Notes: a model not told the origin generated them from the sequence alone. Counted from the stretch's first letter, positions 28,706 through 37,825 are shown. The stretch is 50,686 nt of DNA from Deltaproteobacteria bacterium (GCA_030272815.1 JAJSZT010000020.1:1-50686); one strand, 5' to 3'. A program made the numbers and translations.

Positions 28706-30128
28706 AACTTTGTTCTCCTTTCAAAGTAAAAAGTGTTGGCTCAACCTGAGCTGGTTTTCCCAAGAGCGAATGCGAATATGCTTTCTCAATTTTCACGTTC
28801 ACTATTTTCCCTTTTAATATTCTATCGCGTGGAATAGTGGCCTCACTCTGTATAAAGTTTACCACCTTGTTGGTTTCAGTACGCCCTGTCCACTGAACGT
28901 ATTGATATTTACTTTGGGCATCATCGCTATCTACCTTCTTTTTACTTAAGCCTTCAACAAGGAGCAACTCATTTGATCCAACCAGAACCCTGTTCTTTTT
29001 GGTTGTAAAATATTCCTGCAAATTCAGCAGGGTTTGCAATCTGTCTTTCTTTTCCTGCTCTGTAATTTTGTTTGCAAAACGGGCTGCCGGTGCATTTGGT
29101 CTGTCAGAATACTTAAATGCAAAAATACTATCAAATTCCACTTCTTTTATTAAATTCAAAGTTTCTTCAAAATCAGCTCTCGTTTCTCCTGGAAAGCCGA
29201 CAATAATATCAGAAGTAATAGCTATACCCGGGCAATTATTGCGCAGTTTGCCTATTTTTTCAAGATACAGCTCCCTGTTATATTTCCTGTTCATTCTTTT
29301 TAAAATTCTGTTTGATCCGGACTGAACAGGCAAATGTATATGGTTGCAGAGCTTATCAAGGTCTTTGAAAGCGCTGATAAGATCATCTGACAGGTCTTTT
29401 GGATGAGAAGTAGTAAATCTGATTCTAAAAAGTCCGTCTATTTCATTTACCCGGGCCAAAAGTTGCGGGAATGAGTTCAGGTTTTCCTTTTTGCCATAAC
29501 TGTTTACATTCTGACCAAGAAGAGTAACCTCTCGAACACCGGTTTTAACGAGACCTCTGACTTCGCCCACTATGCTTTCAGGGAATCTGCTTGTTTCTCT
29601 GCCCCTAACATGTGGTACTACACAATAAGTGCAAAAATTGTCACAGCCCCTCATAATTGTCACAAAGCTTGTGACTTTTGGATCAATTCTATCCAACGGT
29701 GATTCTGTTATAGATTCAAACTCTTCTATGATTTCTGACATTTCAACGTCCACTATGCTGCATCTTTCTGATTCTATTCTTTCTATAAGATAAGGCAAAC
29801 GTAATATAGCATGTGTCCCGAAAACCAAATCTACATGCGGCATACGTTCCATGATCTTATCGCCTTCCTGCTGAGCCACACAACCACCAACACCTATAAT
29901 CAAATTTGGTTTTCTTCTTTTAAGGCCTGCAAGACGTCCTAAAAAACTAAAAACTTTCTGCTCAGCCTTTTCCCTGATGGCACATGTATTAACAATTATA
30001 AGATCAGCAACTTCAAAAGACGAATTCATTTTGTATCCCGAGGGAGCTAATATCTTTTCGATCTGTTCGGAGTCATAAACATTCATCTGACATCCGATGG
30101 TATTTATGTAAAGATGTTTTGTCTTCAT
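28695..30128 (-). CDS. miaB: tRNA-2-methylthio-N6-isopentenyladenosine(37) synthase
   Basis: The 477-residue radical-SAM methylthiotransferase has all three parts. The N-terminal domain has Cys in TIGCQMN, NTCAIRE and GVGGCVAQ. The radical-SAM core has MRGCDNFCTYCVVPHVRG, and a C-terminal TRAM domain follows. It adds the methylthio group to i6A37 of tRNAs reading U-starting codons. It is nearer MiaB than MtaB or RimO by the CVVPHVRGRE sequence. The ATG lies at the edge of the dispersed repeat (copy B), so its ribosome site is made of repeat sequence. Confidence 0.93.
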   Translation of the reverse strand: MKTKHLYINTIGCQMNVYDSEQIEKILAPSGYKMNSSFEVADLIIVNTCAIREKAEQKVFSFLGRLAGLKRRKPNLIIGVGGCVAQQEGDKIMERMPHVDLVFGTHAILRLPYLIERIESERCSIVDVEMSEIIEEFESITESPLDRIDPKVTSFVTIMRGCDNFCTYCVVPHVRGRETSRFPESIVGEVRGLVKTGVREVTLLGQNVNSYGKKENLNSFPQLLARVNEIDGLFRIRFTTSHPKDLSDDLISAFKDLDKLCNHIHLPVQSGSNRILKRMNRKYNRELYLEKIGKLRNNCPGIAITSDIIVGFPGETRADFEETLNLIKEVEFDSIFAFKYSDRPNAPAARFANKITEQEKKDRLQTLLNLQEYFTTKKNRVLVGSNELLLVEGLSKKKVDSDDAQSKYQYVQWTGRTETNKVVNFIQSEATIPRDRILKGKIVNVKIEKAYSHSLLGKPAQVEPTLFTLKGEQSYAA

Positions 30129-30225
30129 GCTTTTGTACTGTTCTTCCCAATTTCCAATTTCTATTTTAATCTCTCCCTAATTTCTACTTTCTAGTTTCAA
30201 GTTTCAAGCCGTGAACGGCTACCTT
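30123..30225. repeat. Dispersed intergenic repeat, copy B
   Basis: CTTCATGCTTTTGTACTGTT (30123-30142) is followed by CTTCCCAATTTCCAATTTCT and a TTTCTACTTTCTAGTTTCAA tail. The whole run of roughly 100 bp matches 31270-31365 closely. It spans the start of miaB and the 3' end of the next upstream gene. Confidence 0.75.
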
Positions 30226-30615
30226 TTTTATATCCTGAACTTCTATCCTGACATTTCCGAAAGAAGATATACCATAGCAATTTTTGCCCTTATTTACTAG
30301 GATCTCAAGAGCTTTTCCATCCTTTAAATTTAGCTTAACCTTAACCTGATCATCCTGTAAAATAAATAAAACCGAGTCTATCTTGCCAAAATCAATTGAT
30401 ATCTCTGCCCGACCCAATTTGCCGATAAAATAAGTCTGGCCTTCAAATGAAAACTTTTCAAGGTCCATCGAAACATCAGTCTGGTCCACAAGTGTGGCAG
30501 CATAATTTTTTTCAGGCTCAGGGATATCAATGACACCTCTTTCTCCCATATTCGCCATTCCAACTGCAAGAAAACAAATCAAAATGACAAGACCAAAATA
30601 CCAGCCTCTTTTCAT
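30184..30615 (-). CDS. Small exported protein of unknown function
   Basis: The 143-residue protein has a signal sequence (MKRGWYFGLVILICFLAVGM). The mature part is rich in beta-strands and alternating charged and hydrophobic residues (FSFEGQTYFIGKLGRAEISI, RIEVQDIKKVAVHG). I do not recognise a family. ATG 30615 follows a G-rich ribosome site. Its last codons lie in repeat copy B. Confidence 0.7.
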   Translation of the reverse strand: MKRGWYFGLVILICFLAVGMANMGERGVIDIPEPEKNYAATLVDQTDVSMDLEKFSFEGQTYFIGKLGRAEISIDFGKIDSVLFILQDDQVKVKLNLKDGKALEILVNKGKNCYGISSFGNVRIEVQDIKKVAVHGLKLETRK

Positions 30616-30734
30616 TAGCGCCCCCTCATAATAGATAACCGTTCACTGATCCCAGCAGGACCACGTCATTTAAGCTGATAACCTCTTAAATTCACAAGAA
30701 TTGCTTACTTATTCAATTTTCAATAAATTCGAAG

Positions 30735-30895
30735 CACGAAGCTCGAAATCCGAAACAAATACAAATGACCAAAATTCAAAATTTCAAACATGGTGGAGCG
30801 CCATAGATATTGCATAAGTGCCTGACATGTTTTGGTCATTTGATATTCGAAATTAGATATTGTTTCGAGTTTCGATATTCGTATTTCGGATTTTG
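30735..30895. repeat. Large imperfect palindromic intergenic repeat
   Basis: AAATCCGAAA (30746-30755) pairs with TTTCGGATTT (30884-30893), and CAAATGACCAAA (30762-30773) pairs with TTTGGTCATTTG (30831-30842), with more partial pairing between. The 350-bp gap between 30616 and 30965 holds no gene besides this structure. Confidence 0.7.
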
Positions 30896-30965
30896 AGGTC
30901 CCCACAAACTCTAAATATTAGCACTTTAGCACTGACTTTGACGTTTCCCTGCTGATCCCCGTTCC

Positions 30966-31223
30966 TTATCTATAACGCTCAATCATGATATGATGTTGAA
31001 GGTCTTGTAAAATCATCTCAACATCATCTTCGCAGCCTGGAGCAATATGGAACATAACAACACCTAAATCAGAATCCACAGTAGTTAACATTGCAATTCC
31101 ATCATATGCCTCAAAAATAAATTTTAGAAAGCAGATTTCTTTTCGTTCAATTCGGTAATATTTTTTTATTGTTTCCAAAAATGGCTCTAATAAATAATTC
31201 AAAAAATTTAAGTAAGCGTTCAC
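30966..31223 (-). CDS. DUF4911-like small protein
   Basis: The frame encodes up to 85 residues; the core KKYYRIERKEICFLKFIFEA with TTVDSDLGVVMFHIAPGCED resembles the DUF4911 family seen in sulfate-reducing Desulfobacterota. The GTG at 31223 lies inside an intergenic repeat. A TTG at 31178, preceded by AGAG, would give a 70-residue protein of the usual family length. Function is unknown. Confidence 0.65.
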   Translation of the reverse strand: MNAYLNFLNYLLEPFLETIKKYYRIERKEICFLKFIFEAYDGIAMLTTVDSDLGVVMFHIAPGCEDDVEMILQDLQHHIMIERYR

Positions 31224-31365
31224 GGAACATTGAAATTGGAAATTGGAAATTGGAAATTGGAAATTTGGTCTTCATGCTTTTGTACTGTTCTTCCCAATTT
31301 CCAATTTCTATTTTAATCTCTCCCCAATTTCTACTTTCCAATTTCAAGTTTAAAGCCGTAAACAC
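31205..31365. repeat. Dispersed intergenic repeat, copy C (full form)
   Basis: It starts with GTAAGCGTTCACGGAACATT, continues with five AAATTGG-type units, the shared CTTCATGCTTTTGTACTGTT (31270-31289) and a CCCAATTTCCAATTTC tail. The AAATTGG units and the CCAATTT tail are reverse complements, so the repeat can fold on itself. It combines the parts seen separately in copies A and B. Confidence 0.75.
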
Positions 31366-31617
31366 TTGCAAATTTAAATACCATCATTTACTATTTTTTT
31401 TCAACAAAAAAGTCGAATCATACAGGAAAACGTCAAAGTAGATTCCAACTTAGTGCTTCTGATCTCGAATTTCGGCTACCAACGCAAGGCGGGACAGCCT
31501 GTAAATTCAATCAGTTAGCAACTCCTTAGATTTTGCTTGATTGTGAAATTACCATAGAGCCAAAATGGCGGAATGTCCCATAAGTGCTAACTTAAGAGAG
31601 CGTATTTCTCATTCGTC

Positions 31618-31637
31618 ATTCCGGCGAAAGCCGGAAT
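31618..31637. repeat. REP-like palindrome
   Basis: ATTCCGGC and GCCGGAAT form a perfect 8-bp stem around a GAAA loop. This is a common form of repetitive extragenic palindrome in environmental proteobacteria. It lies just before the GIY-YIG remnant. Confidence 0.7.
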
Positions 31638-31651
31638 CCAAAGAGGCATCA

Positions 31652-31846
31652 GTGAACAAACAGGCAGCGGTTTATATTTTGGCAAGCAAACGAAATGGTA
31701 CACTCTATATCGGAGTGACTTCAGACCTCATAAAGAGGATATGGGAGCACAAAAACAACATGGTGGAGGGTTTTACCAAACGTTACGGTGTTCATCAACT
31801 GGTTTGGTATGAAGTACACGAGAGTATGGAATCCGCTATTGAACTG
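31652..31846 (+). pseudogene. GIY-YIG endonuclease domain protein, 3'-truncated
   Basis: From GTG 31652 the frame encodes VNKQAAVYILASKRNGTLYI with GVTSDLIKRIWEHK, the GIY-YIG fold of small UvrC/SLX1-like proteins, up to about HESMESAI. The family's normal ending (a basic helix after ESAI) is missing. From 31847 the frame runs into a hairpin and then a copied recJ piece. An upstream ATG at 31565 would translate the REP palindrome and is unlikely. Confidence 0.75.
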
Positions 31847-31910
31847 TGGTGTCAAAGCTTGAATTGTGAATTAAATCTTCCTTTATTCACAATTCAACAT
31901 AATGACACCA
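31847..31910. repeat. Hairpin with TGGTGTCA / TTGAATTGTGAAT arms
   Basis: TGGTGTCA (31847-31854) and TTGAATTGTGAAT (31859-31871) pair with ATTCACAATTCAA (31885-31897) and TGACACCA (31903-31910). The right-arm words also end the two copies of the 670-bp duplication (ATTCACAATTCAAGC and TGACACCA at 38833-38860 and 46620-46645). It looks like the joined ends of one mobile-repeat family. Confidence 0.65.
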
Positions 31911-31920
31911 ATTCCTTCCT

Positions 31921-32038
31921 CTCGTATTATCTAATCAAGGATGGCATGAAGGGATTCTTGGGATCGTTGCGTCAAGACTTGCAAAAAATTTTTCCGGCCT
32001 GTTGTGCTTATTTCAACAAAAGATGGTGTTGGCAAAGG
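31921..32038 (+). pseudogene. Copied fragment of recJ
   Basis: These 118 bp match recJ at 35652-35770 with four substitutions and one 1-bp deletion by hand alignment. In recJ the segment encodes LVLSNQGWHEGILGIVASRL. The copy is out of frame because of the deletion and sits directly behind the hairpin that truncates the GIY-YIG gene. Confidence 0.85.
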
Positions 32039-32156
32039 TAACTGTGGTGTCAGGGAGTATGACAGGCGGGCGTTAAGACAGACAAGACGGATGGGGGACG
32101 GGCTTGACTAATTGGACATATTATGATATAAATATAGTGTTACAAATAGGTGAGAC

Positions 32157-32373
32157 ATGCCACGACAAGCCAGACCGTATGCGCCGGGAACTCTGCAGCA
32201 TGTCATTATCCGAGGAATTGAACGCAAAGAGATAGTAAAACATGATCGCGACAGGCAGAATTTTGTTTATCGTATGGGGATTTTCTCTAACTGAAACCAG
32301 CCGTCATTTGGGTGTGTCTCCTTCTGCAATTGCAAAAACTCTTTACAGGTTAGATAAACATAAGTCCGGTTAG
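32157..32373 (+). pseudogene. RAYT (REP-associated tyrosine transposase), internally deleted
   Basis: An ATG at 32157 starts MPRQARPYAPGTLQHVIIRG, the N-terminus of an IS200-like Y1 transposase and close to the gene at 44029. After about 43 residues the frame jumps to SLTETSRHLGVSPSAIAKTL, the helix-turn-helix C-terminal end of the same family, and stops at 32373. The whole catalytic centre is missing. GGATGTCCC follows at 32378-32386. Confidence 0.8.
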
Positions 32374-32379
32374 TCAAGG

Positions 32380-32727
32380 ATGTCCCTTAATTCTCCCAGT
32401 TACATTAATGCCTATAGGCAATCTGAGGGTTTTGTGACCGGCGCCGCGGGCGATTGCGTGGCAGCGTTCAAAGACATTGACCACTTCAGCACCTACTTTG
32501 CTGCCGTATTCAATGCCCCTGGCGACCTCGACGGCGACCAAGATGTAGACCGCGACGACCTAATCATTCTTCTCCAGTCCCGTAACCAGCCAGCCGACAA
32601 TGAGACATACGGCGAAGGAAACGAGCCGCGAGATCTGGACGGTGACGGCACGACTACCGCCCTTGATGCCAGAAAACTCCTGCTATGCACCAGGCCCAGG
32701 TGTGCGTGTGAGGAGCCACCTTGGTAA
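32380..32727 (+). pseudogene. Dockerin/EF-hand-like C-terminal fragment of a large exported protein
   Basis: The 115-residue frame carries two Asp-rich EF-hand-like loops, GDLDGDQDVDRDDLIILLQS and RDLDGDGTTTALDARKLLL. It ends with CTRPRCACEEPPW, a tail I associate with large secreted Desulfobacterota proteins. There is no signal peptide or ribosome site, and the G+C content is clearly higher than in the neighbours. I read it as the tail of a longer gene moved here as debris. Confidence 0.55.
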
Positions 32728-32927
32728 AAAAGACGGAGATAGGATCATATCATTTTGATGCGTTAGCCTTCTGAAGGTGACTTTCCTTCGGAGGGCTAAT
32801 GCCTAACCCGCATTTCTCACGTGCCGAGTTTGCCGCATACGCAAGGCGCAGGCCATGAAGCCGTGGCGCTTCACTGCGAATGGCCTGCAACACAGCGGAT
32901 GCGGTGAAATCGGCTTGCCTGAGAGGT
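32728..32927. other. Gap with one strong hairpin
   Basis: GCGTTAGCC (32760-32768) pairs with GGCTAATGC (32794-32802), and CTTCTGAAGG with CCTTCGGAGG lies inside. The G+C-rich remainder resembles the dockerin-like fragment in base composition. No gene is seen. Confidence 0.5.
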
Positions 32928-34250
32928 TTATTCTATTCCAAGCAGCCATGCTTTCATATCTTTGATATGAACTTCTTTTCCATTATGCTGTACTATTTCA
33001 TTGATGTCGGGTACCAGCAGAACAAGTGCTGCGCCGCCGGCATGGGGAATCTCGTTGCCCGCCTTGATCAGTGCCCTAATCTCTCTTGCTTTTGTTTTTT
33101 CATCATCGATTCCGGCTGATACCTGAATGAACTGAGTGATCCGCTCGTTTTCCTTGACCACAAAATCGACTTCCAGGTTTCCGGTTGTTTTGTAGTAATA
33201 AATCTCTTTATTCCGTCGCAACAATTCAAGGAAGACAAGGTTTTCAAGCCTGCCTCCGGTGTTCTGTCCCACTTTGAACGATACTATATGAGAAAGCCCC
33301 GTATCAATTGAATACACCTTTTTAGGATTTACCTGTTGTTTTTTCAACGACCAGTCAAACAGAGGAACACGGAATATTAGATAGGCATTTTCAAGGTATT
33401 CAACATAGCGGTTGATCAGGTCAAATGACAGTTTAAAATGGTTTTTAAGGGCATTGAGCGATAACAGATTGGAGATATTGGACAGCAGGTACACGGAAAG
33501 TCCCATAAGCGCTTCCACGTTCTCCAGCCGGTATCGTGCTACAATATCCCGGAGCATAATAGAGTCGAAGTAAGCTTTCAGTTCCGCCTTTTTCAGTTCA
33601 AGTTCATCTGTGAGGGCGACTCTGGGAAATCCTCCGAAGGTGATATATTCTTTGAAAATACGGTTGACTTTGATACGATGCTCGGTAAAATCGAGCCTGT
33701 TTTTAATATCCATTCCATTAAATGCAAGGTATTCCCTGAAATCCAGCGGAAAAACCATTACATCCAGATAACGTCCGCTCAATGCGGTTCCGATCTCACG
33801 ACTTAACAGTTTCGCATTGGACCCTGTCACAAATATCCGGGACGTTTTCAGCTCATATTCCTTTAACAACCACTTATCAAAACCTGATATATTCTGGATC
33901 TCATCTAAAAAAATATACGGGGTACCGGATGGGTTGAGGTATTCCAGGTATGTATCCCTGATTTGTGACAGCAGATCTACATTAAGGTCATTAATAAACC
34001 TCGGGTCTTCGAGGTTGATAAACAGAATATCGTTCCGGTCAACGCCTTTTTCAAGCAGCCGTTTGATGGTGTTTATGAGAATGGTCGACTTGCCGCTTCG
34101 CCGGACTCCTTTCAGGATAACAATCTCTCCAGTAGTAGATTTTTGTAATACCTCTGATTCGTATCGCTCTCGTACAATAGTATCCGGCAGTTCCCGTTTC
34201 CAGTAATTCCATTCAGTTAGTGTTTCAAGAATTCTTGTCTTGTCTATCAT
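32928..34250 (-). CDS. AAA-family ATPase with DUF4143 domain
   Basis: The 440-residue protein has Walker A in LKGVRRSGKSTILINTIKRL, Walker B in YIFLDEIQNI, the sensor VTGSNAKLLS, and a C-terminal DUF4143/PD-(D/E)XK-like part with LENLVFLELLRR and LEVDFVVKE. These proteins are widespread accessory ATPases of uncertain function, often strain-variable. ATG 34250 follows GGGAGA. It looks intact and is flanked on both sides by debris. Confidence 0.88.
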   Translation of the reverse strand: MIDKTRILETLTEWNYWKRELPDTIVRERYESEVLQKSTTGEIVILKGVRRSGKSTILINTIKRLLEKGVDRNDILFINLEDPRFINDLNVDLLSQIRDTYLEYLNPSGTPYIFLDEIQNISGFDKWLLKEYELKTSRIFVTGSNAKLLSREIGTALSGRYLDVMVFPLDFREYLAFNGMDIKNRLDFTEHRIKVNRIFKEYITFGGFPRVALTDELELKKAELKAYFDSIMLRDIVARYRLENVEALMGLSVYLLSNISNLLSLNALKNHFKLSFDLINRYVEYLENAYLIFRVPLFDWSLKKQQVNPKKVYSIDTGLSHIVSFKVGQNTGGRLENLVFLELLRRNKEIYYYKTTGNLEVDFVVKENERITQFIQVSAGIDDEKTKAREIRALIKAGNEIPHAGGAALVLLVPDINEIVQHNGKEVHIKDMKAWLLGIE

Positions 34251-34577
34251 AAATATCTCCCGATGTATCGGCTAATTTATAATAACAATTATTCGTTACG
34301 TCAAGTAATAACTGCATCCGACCCCATTTTCTCGTTCATAATCTGGGGCTTTCGGGACGTTATGTTTTATGCGTTTGTTTCTTTGTTCTACCTTTTGCAT
34401 TTCGCAATACAACTCTTGTCACCCTTCTCCCTGAAGTTTAATAAGGCTTTCTATTACTTCGATATTCATTATTCCTTGTTTGAAATTCCGCGGTTCACCA
34501 ACTTGTCCATGAAAATGACGCAGACCTGACAAATCTTTACTATTGTCCGAAACCACAATATAAGTTATATCTCAGTT
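34251..34577. other. Gap without recognisable gene
   Basis: The 327-bp interval between the divergent ATPase and recJ has a plus-strand open frame (34263-34529) without ribosome site or family likeness. A G+C-richer patch around 34320-34370 differs from its AT-rich surroundings. I see no promoter I would defend. Confidence 0.4.
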
Positions 34578-36287
34578 ATGAAAAAACACTGGCAAATACT
34601 TCAACCGGATATCAGTTCTGTAAGAAAAATCAGTAACGCTCTTAAATGCAATCCAATCATAGCAAGCATCCTGGTTAATCGAAACATTGTTTCTGTTGAG
34701 GATGCCTTTGATTTTCTTAATTCCTCTTTTAACAATATGCGCTCTCCGTTTTCAATAAAAGAAATAAATACTGCTGTCAGCCGTATTTATTCCGCAATAA
34801 TCAATAATGAAAAGATTTTAATTTTCGGAGATTATGATGTCGACGGAATAACAGCTACAACTATCCTTTTAGAATTTTTCAGTTACATAGGAGCAGATGC
34901 ATATTACTATATCCCGCACCGGATAAAAGAAGGATACGGTCTGCAAAAAAACCATATTATAGATTACGCTCTGCCAAAAGGAATAAACCTTATAATAACT
35001 GTGGACTGCGGGTCCAGCAGTTATGATGCTGTAAAAGTTGCACAACGTCTTGGAATAGATGTAATTATAACCGATCATCACAGAATATCTGACAAACCGC
35101 CTCATGCATTTGCTGTTGTAAACCCAAAACGCACCGATTGCACCTCAGGTCTTGATAACCTCGCAGGAGTTGGTGTGGCCTTTTATCTTCTGATCTGCCT
35201 CAGAAAACACCTGCGTGACAACAGCTTCTGGCATAACTTGCCAGAGCCCAATTTAAAAAATCTTTGCGATCTTGTAGCCCTTGGAACCATTGCTGATATG
35301 GTTCCTCTTGTTGATGAAAACCGGATATTAGTTAATGCGGGACTTGAAAAAATCTACACAGGTGAACGTAATGGGATGAAAGCATTGATCGAAGAATGCA
35401 AATTAAAAGCCCCATTAACAGATACGGATGATATTGCTTTCAAGCTGGCGCCAAGGTTAAATGCACCGGGCAGAATAGACCATGCAAAAACCGCAGTTGA
35501 ACTTTTAACTGCAAAACACCTTGACATAGCGAGACAAACTGCTCAAACACTCAACAAACTGAATATCCAAAGACAGGTTATTGAAAAAAAACTAACTGAT
35601 AATATCCTATTCTATTTAAATAAAAATCCTCATCTGCTACAAAAGAAAACGCTCGTATTATCTAATCAAGGATGGCACGAAGGGATTCTTGGGATCGTTG
35701 CGTCAAGGCTTGCAAAAAAATTTTTCCGGCCTGTTGTGCTTATTTCAACAAAAGATGGTATTGGTAAAGGTTCTGCCAGAAGTGTACCTGGATTTGACCT
35801 GTATGATGGGCTTATGAATTGTGCAAGTAATCTTGAAAATTTTGGCGGGCATTCAATGGCCGCAGGCTTAAAAATAAAAAATAAAAATATAACTCTATTT
35901 CAAGAAAATTTTGAAAAAAATGCAAATAAACAAACAATAAATCTTGTGCCGATAATTACAATTGATTATGAACTTAATTTGGATGATATTTCAGACATGC
36001 TGATTGACGACCTTGAAGCCTTAAAGCCCTTTGGAGCAGGAAACCATGAACCTCTTTTTACGGCTAAAAACATTAAAGTTTTATCTTCTAAAATTGTTGG
36101 TGAAAACCATAGAAACATGCTTTTAAAGCAGAACGCATCCGGCAAAGGAAAGGGCTTTAACGCAATTCACTTCAACATTGATAAAAACAAACCATTAAAT
36201 GACAGATTTGATAAAATCGCATTCAGACTGCGCTGGAACCACTGGAATGGAACAAAAAAAGCACAAATTATTATTGAAGAAATTTAG
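34578..36287 (+). CDS. recJ: Single-stranded-DNA-specific exonuclease RecJ
   Basis: The 569-residue protein has the DHH-family motifs IFGDYDVDGITATT, VDCGSSS and ITDHHR for the two-metal site. The DHHA1 domain shows GWHEGILGIVASRLAKKF and FGGHSMAAGL, followed by the OB-fold-like C-terminus (LKPFGAGNHEPLF). RecJ degrades ssDNA 5' to 3' in repair and recombination. Length fits the family (550-600). The start ATG 34578 has no strong ribosome site. A 119-bp piece of its middle is copied at 31921-32038. Confidence 0.93.
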   Translation: MKKHWQILQPDISSVRKISNALKCNPIIASILVNRNIVSVEDAFDFLNSSFNNMRSPFSIKEINTAVSRIYSAIINNEKILIFGDYDVDGITATTILLEFFSYIGADAYYYIPHRIKEGYGLQKNHIIDYALPKGINLIITVDCGSSSYDAVKVAQRLGIDVIITDHHRISDKPPHAFAVVNPKRTDCTSGLDNLAGVGVAFYLLICLRKHLRDNSFWHNLPEPNLKNLCDLVALGTIADMVPLVDENRILVNAGLEKIYTGERNGMKALIEECKLKAPLTDTDDIAFKLAPRLNAPGRIDHAKTAVELLTAKHLDIARQTAQTLNKLNIQRQVIEKKLTDNILFYLNKNPHLLQKKTLVLSNQGWHEGILGIVASRLAKKFFRPVVLISTKDGIGKGSARSVPGFDLYDGLMNCASNLENFGGHSMAAGLKIKNKNITLFQENFEKNANKQTINLVPIITIDYELNLDDISDMLIDDLEALKPFGAGNHEPLFTAKNIKVLSSKIVGENHRNMLLKQNASGKGKGFNAIHFNIDKNKPLNDRFDKIAFRLRWNHWNGTKKAQIIIEEI

Positions 36288-36373
36288 CAGTGGTTATAAT
36301 ATTTTCCTTGCAATCCATTTTACATACAATTATTATGCCCTGCAAAAAATTAAATGAATATAGGTGATAATCC

Positions 36374-36793
36374 ATGGCTAAAATATTCAGGCCAAGCAAT
36401 CGTGAATCAAGTATTTTGTCTAAAATAGAATCTTCAAAGGAATATGCTAAAAAACGGGCAATAAACAGCGTAAAAGAATGTATCGAACCGCTCTCGAATG
36501 CTATTGCCATGAAGCTTATTGAAAACGATATCGTTGAAACAACCAATAAAAACGGATTGGAAGAACAAATTAACAAATGCCTCGAAAAGTTAAGCCATTC
36601 TGATGAGTTTGATATTGACTACCAAATTGCGCCAGTTAGAAATATTATTCCAAATCCACATATCGTAAGTATTTATGTTACCTCTTTTGTCATAGAAAAA
36701 CTAATAAATCACAAAGATGTTATTGATATATTCGGTTCTGATGAAGATATATATCATTGTATAAACCAGCAAGTTATAAAATTCCTGCCTTAA
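36374..36793 (+). CDS. Protein of unknown function
   Basis: The 139-residue, charged, mostly helical protein starts at ATG 36374 behind AGGTGAT and ends 2 bp before the RNase Z-like start. There is no signal sequence or membrane segment. I do not recognise the family. The spacing suggests co-transcription with the next gene and perhaps recJ. Confidence 0.65.
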   Translation: MAKIFRPSNRESSILSKIESSKEYAKKRAINSVKECIEPLSNAIAMKLIENDIVETTNKNGLEEQINKCLEKLSHSDEFDIDYQIAPVRNIIPNPHIVSIYVTSFVIEKLINHKDVIDIFGSDEDIYHCINQQVIKFLP

Positions 36794-36795
36794 GA

Positions 36796-37824
36796 ATGCG
36801 CCCATCCTTTCATCCAAGGCTAATCAACGGACCTTTTGATGACCCTGGAATATTTATCCCTTTTTTATTTGAAAAACGAGCCCTGATTTTCGATTTAGGC
36901 GATATTTATTCTCTTTCAACAAGAGATATTCTTAAGATAAGCCATATTTTTGTCACACATACACATATGGATCACTTTGTGGGTTTTGATAGAGTGCTTC
37001 GGCTTTTCCTTGGCCGCGAAAAAAACTTATATCTGTATGGTCCTGAAGGTTTTATGAAGAATGTTGAAGGAAAACTGGATAGCTATTCATGGAACCTTGT
37101 AGGAAATTTCAGTAACAGCTTCTCTTTAAACGTTACCGAGGTGCATCCTGAGCACCTGATTTCCAGACAGTATCTGTGTCAAAACAGATTTATCCCTACT
37201 AAAGAAGATGTAAAAGAACACTTTAACTCAGTCCTTTTAAAGGAACCAGCCCTGTCCGTTTCTGCTGTAATCCTGGACCACAGCATACCATGCCTGGGAT
37301 TTTCAATCGAAGAACGCTTTCACATTAATATAATTAAAGACAAAGTTATTGCTCTTGAACTTGAAATAGGCCCCTGGCTAAAAGAGTTCAAACAAGCTTT
37401 ATTCAACCACCAGGATCCTGAATCTGAATTCGTTGCAAGATACGGAAGAAATAATAAAGAAAAGAAATTTATTCTCGGCAATCTTTCAAAACAAATCGCC
37501 CTTATTACTCCAGGGCAAAAAATTACATATATTGCAGATGTAGTTTATAGTAACCGTAACAAAGAAAAAATAATAGGACTTGCAAAAAATTCGGATCATC
37601 TTTTTATAGAAGCGGCGTTTCTTGAAAATGACAGAGACATAGCTGAAAAAAAATATCACCTTACTGCTCGTCAGGCCGGCAAATTAGCAGGCAAAGCCAA
37701 TATTAAACAATACACTCTTTTCCACTTCTCACCAAGATATACAGGAAAAGAATATCTATTAATAGAAGAAGCACGGACCGCATTTGAAAAGTATACATCA
37801 GATATCTCCTGTAGAAAGGTATAA
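36796..37824 (+). CDS. Ribonuclease Z-like metallo-beta-lactamase protein
   Basis: The 342-residue protein has the RNase Z/MBL signature FVTHTHMDHFVGFDR, with ligands continuing at ILDHSIPCLGF, TYIADVVYS (Asp) and FHFSPRY. RNase Z enzymes trim tRNA 3' ends. The ATG at 36796 directly follows the previous stop and begins MRPSFHPRLINGPFDDPG; a frame opening at 36757 would overlap the upstream gene. I am sure of the superfamily and less so of the tRNA role. Confidence 0.82.
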   Translation: MRPSFHPRLINGPFDDPGIFIPFLFEKRALIFDLGDIYSLSTRDILKISHIFVTHTHMDHFVGFDRVLRLFLGREKNLYLYGPEGFMKNVEGKLDSYSWNLVGNFSNSFSLNVTEVHPEHLISRQYLCQNRFIPTKEDVKEHFNSVLLKEPALSVSAVILDHSIPCLGFSIEERFHINIIKDKVIALELEIGPWLKEFKQALFNHQDPESEFVARYGRNNKEKKFILGNLSKQIALITPGQKITYIADVVYSNRNKEKIIGLAKNSDHLFIEAAFLENDRDIAEKKYHLTARQAGKLAGKANIKQYTLFHFSPRYTGKEYLLIEEARTAFEKYTSDISCRKV

Positions 37825-37825
37825 A

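Noticed and set aside
31565-32041. A single 158-residue GIY-YIG protein
   Set aside because: The N-terminal part translates a REP palindrome and the C-terminal third is an out-of-frame recJ copy, so only the middle is family-like.
34263-34529. An 88-residue membrane-like protein gene
   Set aside because: Its hydrophobic look comes from T-rich sequence. It has no ribosome site and changes base composition midway.
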